Assembly: GCF_016741855.1 (NCBI RefSeq)
Contig: NZ_JAERRH010000008.1
Span: forward strand, 62,001-126,000
Source of the DNA: Streptomyces musisoli
Lineage (GTDB): Bacteria; Actinomycetota; Actinomycetes; Streptomycetales; Streptomycetaceae
Direction of reading: 5' to 3'
DNA length: 64,000 bases
Shown here: positions 1-7,977 of the stretch, one piece after another
Layout: every line of letters starts with the position of its first letter
How positions within the stretch are numbered: the first letter of the stretch is position 1
Position numbers and translations under genes: made by a program
The notes under the pieces: generated by a model
The model's input: only the letters and a program-made list of their open reading frames with translations
Told to the model about the DNA's origin: nothing
The model's database searches: none

Positions 1-513
1 GGTCAGCGCGGCAAGCGCGGGGCCGCCGACGCGCAGCCGGACCGGCACGGTCGCGGTACGGCCGTGCGCGTCCCGCGCGACGATCGCGCCGGTACGGTCG
101 CCGGGCCCGGCGTCCCGGGGCACCGTCACCGTGAAGGGCACCTCGGCGCGGGTGCGGGCCGGGATCCGCAGGCCGCTGCGGGCGAACACCGCCGGGACGC
201 CGGAGCCGCGCAGCCGGACCGAGACCGGGGCGCGGCCCCGGTTGGTCACGGCCACCGTGTCCCGCAGGACCGCCCCCGCAGTGCCCTCGGCGTAGAACGC
301 AGGACGCCCACCCCCCAACGGCGCAAGCCCCCACCCACCGGCCAACGCGCCAGCGGGCTGCGCGACGGCGGAGGGAGCGACGGCCAGCTGGGCGGCGGTC
401 AGCAGGGTGACGAGCGCGAGGGGGGTGCGCGGGGTGCCGCTCGGAGTGCGTCGGGTGCCGGGGGTGCGGGGGGTGCGCGGCGGCGGGCCGAGGGCGCGTG
501 CGGCGGGCGGCAT
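1..513 (-). CDS. Exported DUF916-like surface protein, partial (3' end outside window)
   Basis: Reading from a GTG/ATG-type start at 513 leftwards gives an Arg/Pro-rich N-terminus, a hydrophobic stretch (LALVTLLTAAQLAVA) and an AVAQ-like signal peptidase site near residue 50. The mature part is a beta-rich domain with phrases such as VAVTNRGRAPVSVRL and FTVTVPRDAGPGDRTGAIVA, which resembles the DUF916 (WxLIP-type, cell-surface binding) fold. The start has a GGAG about 9 bases upstream. It ends outside the window, so membrane or sorting signals cannot be seen. The neighbour on the same strand is an LPQTG protein, which fits a two-protein cell-surface module. Exact function is unknown; the domain call is inference from pattern. 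Confidence 0.6.
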   Translation of the reverse strand, partial: MPPAARALGPPPRTPRTPGTRRTPSGTPRTPLALVTLLTAAQLAVAPSAVAQPAGALAGGWGLAPLGGGRPAFYAEGTAGAVLRDTVAVTNRGRAPVSVRLRGSGVPAVFARSGLRIPARTRAEVPFTVTVPRDAGPGDRTGAIVARDAHGRTATVPVRLRVGGPALAALT

Positions 514-545
514 GGGCGGCTCCAGCGGTGGTGGCCGGACGGTTC

Positions 546-700
546 AGCGGGCGGCACCGGACAGGGGGCCGCTGGGCGGGCGGCGCCGGACAGGGGGCCG
601 GTCAGCAGCGGTCGGTCAGCGGCGGTCGGTCAGTAGCAGGCCGCGCCCGGCGGTGGGCCGCTCGGCGGCGGCCGGCGGTCGACGGCGGGCGGGGTCGACG
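546..700. repeat. Short degenerate tandem repeats between the two surface-protein genes
   Basis: Two imperfect copies of a ~26-base unit containing CCGGACAGGGGGCCG sit at about 547-571 and 574-600, followed by GGTCAGCGGCGGTC-like units to about 700. No open frame of convincing codon use covers this gap. It is one of many minisatellite-like gaps in the window. Confidence 0.6.
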
Positions 701-710
701 GCGGGCGGGG

Positions 711-1463
711 TCAGCGGCGGGCGGTCTGGCTTCGGCGGGTCAGCCACAGGGCGCCCGCCGCGCCGGCGAGGAGGACCGTGCCGCCGAGCGTGCCGAGGGC
801 GACCGCGGAGTCCTCGGGGCCGGTCTGCGGGAGCTGCCCGCCGGTGGACGAGTCGCCGGAGCCGGCGGTGGAACCGGAACCGCCGGAACCGGAGCCGCCG
901 CCGGAACCCGAACCGGAACCGCCGGAGCCGGAGGTGTCGCCGGTGGAACCGCCGGCCGCCGTCACGTCCAGGGTCAGGGACGCCTTGGGGCTGTTGGTCG
1001 GCGTGCAGGTCGTCGTCGTACCGAGCGCCTTGATGGTGAGCGTGCCCGCGGTGAAGGTCACCTTGCCGCTCTTCTTCGGCGTGTAGGTGCCGCTCAAGTC
1101 ACTGATCTTGATGGGTGTGTTGGCGGGGATGGCAGTGGAGTTGGCGGGGCCGCTGACCGCGAGCGCGCCGCTGTCGGCGCCGCCCAGCCTGATGGTGGCG
1201 CTCGGGCTCATCGCCCCCTTGCCCAGTTCGACCGGGCTGGAGGAGACGCCCTTCTGCCAGGACATGGTGATCCGGTAGCCGCTGCCGCTCTTGACGCCCT
1301 TGATGTCGATCGGCGAGACGGCGCTCTTGACGCCGATGGGCGTCTGGCAGCGGTAGTTGACGTCGACGACGTCGGCGTGGGCAGCCGGTGCGGCCAGCAG
1401 CACCGCCGAGCCGGCCAGGGCCGCGGCGGACGCGAGCGCGGCGGTTCGTTTCGGGTACGACAC
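711..1463 (-). CDS. LPXTG-type cell-wall anchored secreted protein
   Basis: A 250-residue exported protein. Residues 1-30 form a Sec signal peptide ending AAHA. The mature domain (about 31-175) is beta-rich with two Cys (RCQTP and TTCTP) that could form one disulfide. It is followed by a Gly/Ser spacer (about 176-208), then LPQTG, a hydrophobic segment (GTLGGTVLLAGAAGALWL) and the basic tail TRRSQTARR: the three parts of a sortase sorting signal, so covalent attachment to peptidoglycan is expected. The extracellular domain is not one I can name. No sortase gene lies in this window. Its upstream gene (reading right to left) is the SigI-type regulatory cassette, and the downstream gene is another exported protein. 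Confidence 0.8.
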   Translation of the reverse strand: MSYPKRTAALASAAALAGSAVLLAAPAAHADVVDVNYRCQTPIGVKSAVSPIDIKGVKSGSGYRITMSWQKGVSSSPVELGKGAMSPSATIRLGGADSGALAVSGPANSTAIPANTPIKISDLSGTYTPKKSGKVTFTAGTLTIKALGTTTTCTPTNSPKASLTLDVTAAGGSTGDTSGSGGSGSGSGGGSGSGGSGSTAGSGDSSTGGQLPQTGPEDSAVALGTLGGTVLLAGAAGALWLTRRSQTARR

Positions 1464-1627
1464 GTTCGGTCCACCCCATTCATTCCTGACGGCGTATCAG
1501 ATTCGGCCGTCAAGGTACGCCCGGGGTCGCGAGGAAGGAAGACGCGTCACACGCCGGAGTTGTGGCGGTCCGGCGTGCGTGACGGGGTGTCGGAGTGGAG
1601 ACGGGGGCCCGGGGGCCGCCGGGGCGG

Positions 1628-2188
1628 TCAGGCGGGCGCGCCCAGCTCCGCCCACACCGTCTTGCCCGGTGCGCCAGTGACGCGGACCACGCCCCAGTCC
1701 AGGCACAGCCGCTGCACGATGAACATGCCGTGGCCGCCGGGACGCCCGGCGCGGTGCGGGTTGCGCGGGGCCGGCTGGCCGGTGCCCCGGTCGGACACCT
1801 CGATCCGGATCACCTTGTTGTCGCAGGCGAGCAGCAGTTCGTCGGGGCCCTCGGCGTGCAGGCAGGCGTTGGTGACCAGTTCGGAGACGACGAGCAGCAC
1901 GTCCTCGGCGGCGGCCCGCTGATCAGCGGTGGCGGCCGGCAGCCAGCCCCACGCGTACAGCGCCTGCCGGCTGAAGTCGCGGGCGAGCGGGACCACCCCG
2001 CTCTCACCCTCCAGCCGGAGTGTGCGCACCTGCCGTCCTTGGGCCTGCGGTGCGCCCCCGGTCGGCACGGACGGCGCGGCTGCCCCCGTGGCTGCGCCGA
2101 CGGCCGGCTCAGCCCCCTCGGACGCCCCGGAAGCGCCGCTGGGCTCCGGGCCGCGGTCGCCCGGCGAGTATGGCCGGGTGGTGCTCAT
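1628..2188 (-). CDS. prsI: RsbW/SpoIIAB-type anti-sigma factor (PrsI-like)
   Basis: A 186-residue protein with a disordered Pro/Ala/Gly-rich N-terminus (1-55) and a GHKL ATPase domain. The N box is SELVTNA (102-108), the G1 box SDRGTG (132-137) and the G2 box GRPGGHG (148-154). Members of this family bind a SigB-type sigma factor and can phosphorylate a STAS anti-anti-sigma factor. The STAS gene lies upstream on the same strand and the sigma gene is divergent beyond it, so the three make a complete partner-switching set. In S. coelicolor the SigI system is described with PrsI as anti-sigma and ArsI as antagonist; the symbol is given by synteny. The start at 2188 is preceded by GGTGAGGTGAAG. 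The function call is firm; the exact name is inference. Confidence 0.85.
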   Translation of the reverse strand: MSTTRPYSPGDRGPEPSGASGASEGAEPAVGAATGAAAPSVPTGGAPQAQGRQVRTLRLEGESGVVPLARDFSRQALYAWGWLPAATADQRAAAEDVLLVVSELVTNACLHAEGPDELLLACDNKVIRIEVSDRGTGQPAPRNPHRAGRPGGHGMFIVQRLCLDWGVVRVTGAPGKTVWAELGAPA

Positions 2189-2581
2189 CAGCGCTTCACC
2201 TCACCGATTCACCAGTTCATGATTCAAAAGTCCGGTCGACAGTCCGGCAGCAGTCCGGTCGAGGGCCGGGCGTCGTCCGCACCGGCCGGTCGTCACGGCG
2301 TCCGGCCGCCGGTCGGGCGCCGTCCGCCCGTCGGCCGGCCGGGATCCCGTACCCGTCCGCCGGACGCGCGTTCTGTCCAGGTCGTTCGTCCGTGCGCCCC
2401 GTCCGGGCCGCCCACCGGTCCCCCGCGGGATCCGGCGGCCGACGGCCGGCAGAACGCCTCCTGCCTTCTTCTGCCCTCTCCTGCCCGACCGATCCGGCTG
2501 AACACCCCCGTGTTCGGCGTCACACACACAACGCCGACGGGGTCCGGTGCGGGACCGGGCCGGGCGGGAGGGAGCGGCGGA
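2189..2581. other. 393-base gap between the STAS gene and the anti-sigma gene
   Basis: This stretch holds no convincing gene. Next to the STAS gene it contains a hairpin (listed separately, 2506-2542). The middle is Cys/Gly-codon-like GC-rich DNA with CCGGTCG repeats. Close to the anti-sigma start is a less GC-rich patch (2210-2235) that could hold a promoter for the anti-sigma gene, so the two genes may be transcribed separately. Confidence 0.5.
2506..2542 (-). terminator. Hairpin downstream of the anti-anti-sigma gene
   Basis: TCGGCGT (2514-2520) and ACGCCGA (2531-2537) pair around a CACACACACA loop, extended outward by CCCCG/CGGGG. It begins about 40 bases past the stop of the STAS gene. 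There is no U tract, as is usual in Streptomyces terminators. Confidence 0.5.
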
Positions 2582-2959
2582 TCAGTCCGCACCGTCGGCC
2601 AGGGCCGCCTCCACGGAGTCGTGGACGGTGAAGACCGCCTCGGCCCCTGTGATCTCGAACACGCGGGCCACCACCGGCAGCATGCCGGCCAGGTGGACCC
2701 CGCCGCCGGCCGCGTCCGCCTTCAGACGGGCACCGAGGAGGACGTTCAGCCCCGTGGAGTCGCAGAACTCCAGGCGTGAGCAGTCCACTACGAGGCGCGA
2801 GAAGCCCTTGGCCAGAAGGTCGTCGAGGGGCTCGCGCAAAAGATCGGCGGTGTGGTGATCGAGCTCACCCGCCGGAGTCACAACGGCGCTGGAGCCCTCT
2901 TCCCGAACCTCCACCAGAAGCCGGCCCGACTGTGCGCTGCCGACCGTCCCGTGGTCCAT
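2582..2959 (-). CDS. arsI: STAS-domain anti-sigma factor antagonist (ArsI-like)
   Basis: A 125-residue STAS protein. The phosphorylation loop reads CDSTG, with Ser68 as the residue expected to be phosphorylated by the partner anti-sigma kinase. Strand and helix pattern VVTPAGELDHHTADLL then RLVVDCSRLEFCDSTGLNVLL is typical of SpoIIAA/RsbV. The start at 2959 was chosen because GGGAGAGAG lies just upstream and the STAS fold begins within 20 residues; the longer in-frame extension to 3208 lacks family similarity. It is divergent from the sigma factor gene. Unphosphorylated antagonist would capture the anti-sigma and free the sigma factor. Confidence 0.88.
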   Translation of the reverse strand: MDHGTVGSAQSGRLLVEVREEGSSAVVTPAGELDHHTADLLREPLDDLLAKGFSRLVVDCSRLEFCDSTGLNVLLGARLKADAAGGGVHLAGMLPVVARVFEITGAEAVFTVHDSVEAALADGAD

Positions 2960-3072
2960 GCCGTCTCTCTCCCGAGGTCGTGGCTGCTGATGCCCTCGAA
3001 CATTACGCCTTCCATGCGCACTCCGACACCCGAACATCCGCACACAATCGGACATAGAGGCACAGAACGCAC

Positions 3073-3102
3073 TTGCGACCCGCTCGGTGCAACGGGTAGG
3101 GC
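3073..3102 (+). promoter_or_regulatory. Candidate promoter for the sigma factor gene
   Basis: TTGCGA at 3073-3078 and TAGGGC at 3097-3102 are separated by 18 bases, a reasonable match to a Streptomyces vegetative promoter. GGGTAG overlaps the -10 and would also suit a SigB-family sigma factor, so autoregulation is possible but not shown. A transcript from here would have a leader of about 95 bases. Confidence 0.4.
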
Positions 3103-3206
3103 TAGTAAGGACACACATCCCGACACGCCGGCTTCGGAGGCGCCCGCACACCGCAGTGCACGTATTGGCTTCGGCAGCCATATGCCGAGAACGATGGAGG
3201 ACACCC

Positions 3207-4103
3207 ATGTCACCCCGGCTCGACGCATCGCATACCCCGATCGCGACGTCGACACCCCCACCGGATCAACTGGATCATCCCATCGATCTCCTCGACCCCA
3301 TCGAGGGTCTCCCGGAGATCCCCCCGTACGACGAGATCGGCCCGGTCGACGCGCGGGCCCTGTCCAAGACACTCTTCGAGCGGCTCGAGTCGCTGGAGGA
3401 GGGGACGCACGAGTACTCGTACGTCCGCAACACCCTCGTCGAGCTGAACCTCGCGCTCGTCAAGTTCGCCGCCTCCCGTTTCCGCTCCCGCAGCGAGCCG
3501 ATGGAGGACATCATCCAGGTCGGCACCATCGGCCTGATCAAGGCGATCGACCGCTTCGAACTCTCGCGTGGTGTGGAGTTCCCCACTTTCGCGATGCCGA
3601 CCATCATCGGCGAGATCAAGCGGTTCTTCCGTGACACCTCGTGGTCCGTGCGCGTCCCGCGCAGGCTCCAGGAGCTGCGGCTCGACCTCGCCAAGGCGGG
3701 CGACGAGCTGGCTCAGAAGCTGGACCGCGCCCCCACGGTCACGGAACTCGCCGAGCGCCTCGGCATCTCCAACGACGAGGTCGTCGAGGGCATGGCCGCC
3801 TCGAACGCGTACACCGCCTCCTCACTGGACGCCCAGCCCGAGGAGGACGACTCCGAGGGCGCGCTCGCGGACCGCATCGGATACGAGGACCACGGGCTCG
3901 AAGGCATCGAGTACATCGAGTCGCTGAAGCCGCTGATCGCCGAACTCCCCTCCCGGGACCGGAAGATCCTCTCGCTGCGCTTCGTGGCGAACATGACCCA
4001 GTCGGAGATCGGCGAGGAGCTGGGCATCTCCCAGATGCACGTGTCCCGGCTGCTGTCGCGCACGCTGGTCCGGCTGCGCAAGGGGCTGGCCCTGGACGAG
4101 TGA
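3207..4103 (+). CDS. sigI: SigB/SigF-family RNA polymerase sigma factor (SigI-like)
   Basis: A 298-residue group 3 sigma factor. Region 2 runs about 90-150 with MEDIIQVGTIGLIKAIDRF and the promoter-melting/-10 segment VEFPTFAMPTIIGEIKRFFRD. Region 3 covers about 150-230. Region 4 (about 245-296) has LPSRDRKILSLRFVANMTQ and the helix-turn-helix EIGEELGISQMHVSRLLSR. The ATG at 3207 has GGAGG six bases upstream; the in-frame ATG at 3087 has no such site. The protein is the effector of the adjacent anti-sigma/antagonist pair. Its place before a lectin-like membrane protein and the hut genes matches my recollection of sigI in S. coelicolor, where the family responds to osmotic or general stress. 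Targets are unknown here. Confidence 0.88.
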   Translation: MSPRLDASHTPIATSTPPPDQLDHPIDLLDPIEGLPEIPPYDEIGPVDARALSKTLFERLESLEEGTHEYSYVRNTLVELNLALVKFAASRFRSRSEPMEDIIQVGTIGLIKAIDRFELSRGVEFPTFAMPTIIGEIKRFFRDTSWSVRVPRRLQELRLDLAKAGDELAQKLDRAPTVTELAERLGISNDEVVEGMAASNAYTASSLDAQPEEDDSEGALADRIGYEDHGLEGIEYIESLKPLIAELPSRDRKILSLRFVANMTQSEIGEELGISQMHVSRLLSRTLVRLRKGLALDE

Positions 4104-4109
4104 CCTCCG

Positions 4110-4290
4110 TCCGGACCGTGACAACGGTGCGGAGAACCGGACCGTGACGGCGGTCCGGGGACCCGGACCGTGACAGCGGTGCGGAGACCCGGTCCACGAC
4201 AACGGCCCGGAGGCCCGGACCGTGACAACGGCCCGGAGAACCGGTCCACGCCGACGGCCCGGAGACCCGGTCCGTGGCGACGGACCCCGA
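4110..4290. repeat. Tandem repeats downstream of the sigma factor gene
   Basis: Six or so imperfect copies of a roughly 30-base unit with core GGAGACCCGGACCGTGACAA. Frequent frame-breaking length differences and no RBS argue against coding. Confidence 0.7.
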
Positions 4291-4298
4291 CGGCTCAC

Positions 4299-4321
4299 CG
4301 CCGTGACGGGCCGTCACGGCG
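4299..4321. repeat. Perfect inverted repeat
   Basis: CGCCGTGACGG and CCGTCACGGCG flank a single G. The stem is 11 bp with essentially no loop, so it could act as a cruciform or with the next hairpin in termination. Confidence 0.5.
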
Positions 4322-4342
4322 GACCACGGGAACGGCCTGCGG

Positions 4343-4374
4343 GAAGCGGCCCGGCGACAGCGCCGGGCCGCTTC
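4343..4374 (+). terminator. Strong hairpin, likely sigma-gene terminator
   Basis: GAAGCGGCCCGGCG and its exact complement flank a four-base ACAG loop, a 14-bp perfect stem. There is no U tract. It lies 240 bases past the sigma gene and 160 bases before the next gene. Confidence 0.7.
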
Positions 4375-4534
4375 GCCGCGCCCGGGACCCACCACACCGG
4401 CTGGTGGGTACCCGGCGCCCCAACCGTTATGCGGTTACCGTGGGAAACGCCTTTCCAGGGCCCGGCACCTCCACCACTATGTCCCCCCTAACTGGCCGGT
4501 GGGCCGGACGTGTTCGCAAGACGGAGGGTGCTGC

Positions 4535-6100
4535 ATGGCTGACGGGGACGAGGCCGAGGCGGGCGGGGGTCACGAGGACACCCCGGACGCACGGCTGACG
4601 GAACTGCTGCGGACCGCGGGCCCCACGGCGTACCCGGCGCTCCAGGAGCTGCGCCGCAGGCACCAGCCGTCGGTCCTCGCCTACGCCCGGCTGTGCGCGG
4701 CGAGCGAGGCCGTGGCCCGCCTGCTGGCGGCGGAGGCGATCACCACCGCGGCCCGCGAGGCCGCCCGCGGCATCGACCCCGCCGTCCCCCTGCGGCACCG
4801 GCTGCTGCTGCTCACCGCCCGGCTGGCGGCGGACCGCGCGCGCGACGAACGCTCCGCGGGCGTCGACCCGGGACTGCTGCTGGTGCTGAGCACGGCCGGC
4901 CGGCCCGAGGGCCCGACCCCGCCCCTCCTGCCGGCGTTCCAGTCGCTGCCGTCCCACACCCAGGGACTGCTCTGGTACGGCGTCCTGGACGCGGAACCCG
5001 CGGAGCGCACCGCCGCCTTCCTCGGCCTGAGCCGCGCGGACGTCTCCTACGGCACCCCCCAGGCCGTCAAAGCCCTCGCCCGGGCCTGCCTCCAGCACCG
5101 GCTGGCCGCCTCGGACGACCCCCGCTGCGCGGACTTCCGGCGGCTGATCGAGCAGGCGGTACGGCCGGACGCCCCGCGCTACAGCGCCGACCTGGACGCC
5201 CACATGGCGCGCTGCCCGCACTGCACGGCCGCGTTCGAAGACCTGCGGGCCCTGCGGGATGCGCCGCGCCAGACCCTGGCCGACGGCCTGCTGCCGTGGT
5301 CCGGATCGGCGTACCTGCGCCAGGAGGAGCCGCCCGCGCCCCTGCCCGCCCTGGCGGAGAAGGCGAGTTGGCCGGCCTGGCGGCGCGTCCTGCTGACCTC
5401 GGTGGCCCTGGGCGTGGCCCTGACCCCGCTCCTGGTCTTCCTGCTCGCCCCGGGGCACGCCGACGACCAGGAGCCGACGGCTGCGACCCCCGCGCCCCCT
5501 CCGGTGACGGTGACGGCCACGGTCTCCGTCACCCCGTCCCCCTCCCCGTCCCCGTCACCGTCCACGTCCTCGTCGCCTTCTCCCTCTCCCTCCGCCTCCC
5601 CGGCCTCCACCGCCAAGTCCCCGTCTCCCACGCCCGCTTCACACCGGCCGTCCCCGTCGCCCCGCCGCGAGACGCCCCGCCCGACGCCCCCGCCCGCCCC
5701 GCCGGGCACCGCCTTCGCCCAGGTGGTCAACCTCGCCACGGACCGGTGCCTGGACATCCGCGACGGCGACCTGTTCGAGGGCAACGACGTGCTCACCGCC
5801 CCCTGTTCCTCCTCCCCCACGCAGCGCTGGCGCGTCGACCCCTGGCTGGGTGTGCTCCGTTCCGCGGCCGACGACGACTTCTGCCTGGACAGCCGGGGCT
5901 CGGTCGACCGGGGTGTGGGCATCTGGGAGTGCGACGCGGTCTACGGCCGCAACGGCGACAACCTCCGCTTCACCGTCGATCCCGACGGCACGATCCGCCC
6001 GTACATCGCCATCGAGACGGCGGTGACCCCGTACGGCTCGTACGGGGTGGCCCTGCGGCCGCTGAACGGCGGACGGGACCAGAGGTGGCGGGCGGGCTGA
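4535..6100 (+). CDS. Membrane protein: sigma-like region + HxxxCxxC + TM + ricin-B lectin
   Basis: A 521-residue multidomain protein. Residues 20-195 are helical and resemble a degenerate ECF sigma factor, including a region-4-like helix-turn-helix (AAFLGLSRADVSYGTPQAV, about 160-178). Next comes HMARCPHC, giving His223-x3-Cys227-x2-Cys230, the zinc-binding signature of ZAS anti-sigma factors. One membrane segment lies at about 285-305. A Pro/Ser/Thr spacer (about 310-390) leads to a ricin-type beta-trefoil domain (about 391-521; CLDIRDGD, QRWRVDPW, QRWRAG). Topology predicts a cytoplasmic sigma/zinc part and an extracellular sugar-binding domain. The start at 4535 has GGAGGG six bases upstream. 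It is directly downstream of the sigma factor gene but after a terminator. Role unknown; a one-piece transmembrane sensor-regulator is my inference. Confidence 0.75.
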   Translation: MADGDEAEAGGGHEDTPDARLTELLRTAGPTAYPALQELRRRHQPSVLAYARLCAASEAVARLLAAEAITTAAREAARGIDPAVPLRHRLLLLTARLAADRARDERSAGVDPGLLLVLSTAGRPEGPTPPLLPAFQSLPSHTQGLLWYGVLDAEPAERTAAFLGLSRADVSYGTPQAVKALARACLQHRLAASDDPRCADFRRLIEQAVRPDAPRYSADLDAHMARCPHCTAAFEDLRALRDAPRQTLADGLLPWSGSAYLRQEEPPAPLPALAEKASWPAWRRVLLTSVALGVALTPLLVFLLAPGHADDQEPTAATPAPPPVTVTATVSVTPSPSPSPSPSTSSSPSPSPSASPASTAKSPSPTPASHRPSPSPRRETPRPTPPPAPPGTAFAQVVNLATDRCLDIRDGDLFEGNDVLTAPCSSSPTQRWRVDPWLGVLRSAADDDFCLDSRGSVDRGVGIWECDAVYGRNGDNLRFTVDPDGTIRPYIAIETAVTPYGSYGVALRPLNGGRDQRWRAG

Positions 6101-6772
6101 CGGCGACCCAGCGGGTGGCGGCCGCCTGTCGGCGACGAGACCAACGGCGGCGGCACCGACCGACCACGACGGGACGGTCGGTGGCGGGCAGGGACCGCGA
6201 CGGGACCAACGGCGGCAGTCCGACCGACCGCGAGGGGACCAACGGTGACAGTCCGACCGACCGCGACGGGACCAACGGTGGCGGGCGGGGACCGCGACGG
6301 GACCAGCGGTGGCGGGCGATGGACGGCGATGGACCAGCGGTGGCGGGCGGTGGACGGCGGAGCGGCCGCCGGGACTGGAGCGGACGGCGGGACAGCCGCC
6401 GGAACACGAGCGGACAGCGGGACGCCCGCCGGAGCACGAGCAGACAGCGGGAAAGCCGCCGGGACGGGAGCGGACGGCGGGACAGCCGCCGGAGCAGGAG
6501 CGGACAGCGGGACAACCGCCGGGACGGGAGCGGACGCCGGGACGGGAGCGGGCGGCGCGGTCGGGAGCGTTTCCGGTGGTTCCGCGGCGGAGCCCGCCTG
6601 ACCGGCGCACCGCGCCGGCCGACGGCGCCGTGCGGCACACCGGGCCCGGCCGTGCTTCCCGACCGGCGGCCCGGCTTGCCGACCGCCGGCCCGGCTTGCC
6701 GACCGCCGGTCGGGCGACGCGGGCAGCCGGTCGGGCGGCGCGGGCAGCCGGTCGGGCGACGCGGACAGCCCG
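6101..6772. repeat. 672-base gap filled with three families of tandem repeats
   Basis: No gene is supported. About 6130-6350 holds copies of a GGGACCAACGGTGGCGG unit alternating with GTCCGACCGACCGCGA. About 6345-6560 holds repeats of GGAGCGGACAGCGGGACAGC-like units near 30 bases. About 6650-6787 holds GCTTGCCGACCGCCGGCCC units followed by four 21-base units that run into the 3' end of hutI. The genes on both sides converge here, so the repeats may replace or form a terminator. Confidence 0.75.
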
Positions 6773-6787
6773 TCAGACGACGCGTAC
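6704..6787 (-). repeat. Four 21-bp units spanning the hutI stop codon
   Basis: Units start at 6704, 6725, 6746 and 6767. The last copy contains the hutI stop (TGA on the minus strand, 6773-6775). The same position in the other copies reads CGA. Unit length is a multiple of three, so readthrough would add Arg/Ala/Val-rich heptads. Confidence 0.8.
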
Positions 6788-7948
6788 GCCCCTGCGCCAC
6801 ACCCCGCTGACCAGCGGCACTCCCGGCCGGTAGGCCAGGTGGACATGGCTCGGGGCGTCCAGCAGGGTCAGGTCGGCGCGGGCGCCCGGGGTGACACGGC
6901 CGATGTCGGTGCGGCGCAGGGCGGCCGCACCGCCCGCCGTGGCCGACCAGACCGCCTCGTCGGGCGTCATCCGCATGTCGCGCACGGCCAGCGCGATACA
7001 GAAGGGCACGGACGACGTGAAGGACGAGCCCGGGTTGCAGTCCGTGGACAGGGCGACCGTGACCCCCGCGTCGAGCAGGCGGCGGGCGTCCGGCCACTCG
7101 GCGCGGGTGGAGAACTCGGCGCCGGGCAGCAGGGTCGCGACGGTACGGCCGCTCGCGAGGGCGTCGACGTCCGCGTCCGTGAGGTGGGTGCAGTGGTCGG
7201 CGCTGGCCGCGTCCAGCTCGACGGCCAGCTGCACGCCGGGGCCGTAGGAGAGCTGGTTGGCGTGGACGCGCGGGTACAGGCCCTTGGCCTTGCCGGCCGT
7301 CAGGATCGCGCGGGCCTGGTCGCCGTCGAAGGCGCCCTTCTCGCAGAACACGTCGATCCAGCGGGCGTGCGGCGCGCAGGCGTCCAGCATCTCGCCGGTG
7401 ACCAGGGCGACGTAGGCCGCCGGGTCGTCGGCGTAGTCCGGGGAGACGATGTGCGCGCCGAGGTACGTCACCTCGTCGGTGTGCTTCGCCGCGAGGCGCA
7501 GCGCGCGGGACTCGTCCTCGACCGTGAGGCCGTAGCCCGACTTCGTCTCGAACGTCGTCGTGCCCTGGCGCAGGGCCTCGTCGAGGTACCGGGTGAGGTT
7601 CGCCTCCAGTTCCGCGTCGCTCGCGGCCCGGGTGGCCGCGACCGTGGTGCGGATGCCGCCCGCCGTGTAGGAGCGGCCGGACATACGGGCGTTGAACTCC
7701 TGCGTCCGGTCGCCCGCGAAGACCAGGTGCGAGTGGGAGTCCACGAAGCCCGGCAGCACCGCCCGGCCGGCCGCGTCGACCCGGTTGTCAGTGGCGGGTG
7801 CTTTGCTTGACTCACCGGTCCACGCGATGCGGTCACCGTCGATGACGACGGCCGCGTCCTGGATCAGACCGAGGGGGGAACCGTCGCCGAGGGAGGGGTC
7901 GTTGGTGACCAGGGTGGCGATGTTGGTGATGACGGTGCTGCTGCTCAT
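6773..7948 (-). CDS. hutI: Imidazolonepropionase (HutI)
   Basis: A 391-residue amidohydrolase that opens the ring of imidazolone-5-propanoate to N-formimino-L-glutamate, the third step of histidine breakdown. Metal and active-site residues are in place: HSH (His72, His74), His229 in RVHANQL, His252 in ADHCTHL and Asp303 in STDCNPG. GYGLTVEDE (138-146) is typical of HutI. Length is normal for the family (about 390-410). The ATG at 7948 follows a GAGGA; it lies 29 bases after the hutF stop, so it is the last gene of the hutU-M20-hutF-hutI operon. The 3' end lies inside a 21-bp repeat array. Confidence 0.95.
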   Translation of the reverse strand: MSSSTVITNIATLVTNDPSLGDGSPLGLIQDAAVVIDGDRIAWTGESSKAPATDNRVDAAGRAVLPGFVDSHSHLVFAGDRTQEFNARMSGRSYTAGGIRTTVAATRAASDAELEANLTRYLDEALRQGTTTFETKSGYGLTVEDESRALRLAAKHTDEVTYLGAHIVSPDYADDPAAYVALVTGEMLDACAPHARWIDVFCEKGAFDGDQARAILTAGKAKGLYPRVHANQLSYGPGVQLAVELDAASADHCTHLTDADVDALASGRTVATLLPGAEFSTRAEWPDARRLLDAGVTVALSTDCNPGSSFTSSVPFCIALAVRDMRMTPDEAVWSATAGGAAALRRTDIGRVTPGARADLTLLDAPSHVHLAYRPGVPLVSGVWRRGVRVV

Positions 7949-7977
7949 GATGTCGTCCTCGTGGGGGTCGGCGTTCC

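Noticed and set aside
6130..6560. Possible CRISPR array in regularly repeated DNA
   Set aside because: Units are contiguous, imperfect and without unique spacers; no cas genes are present.
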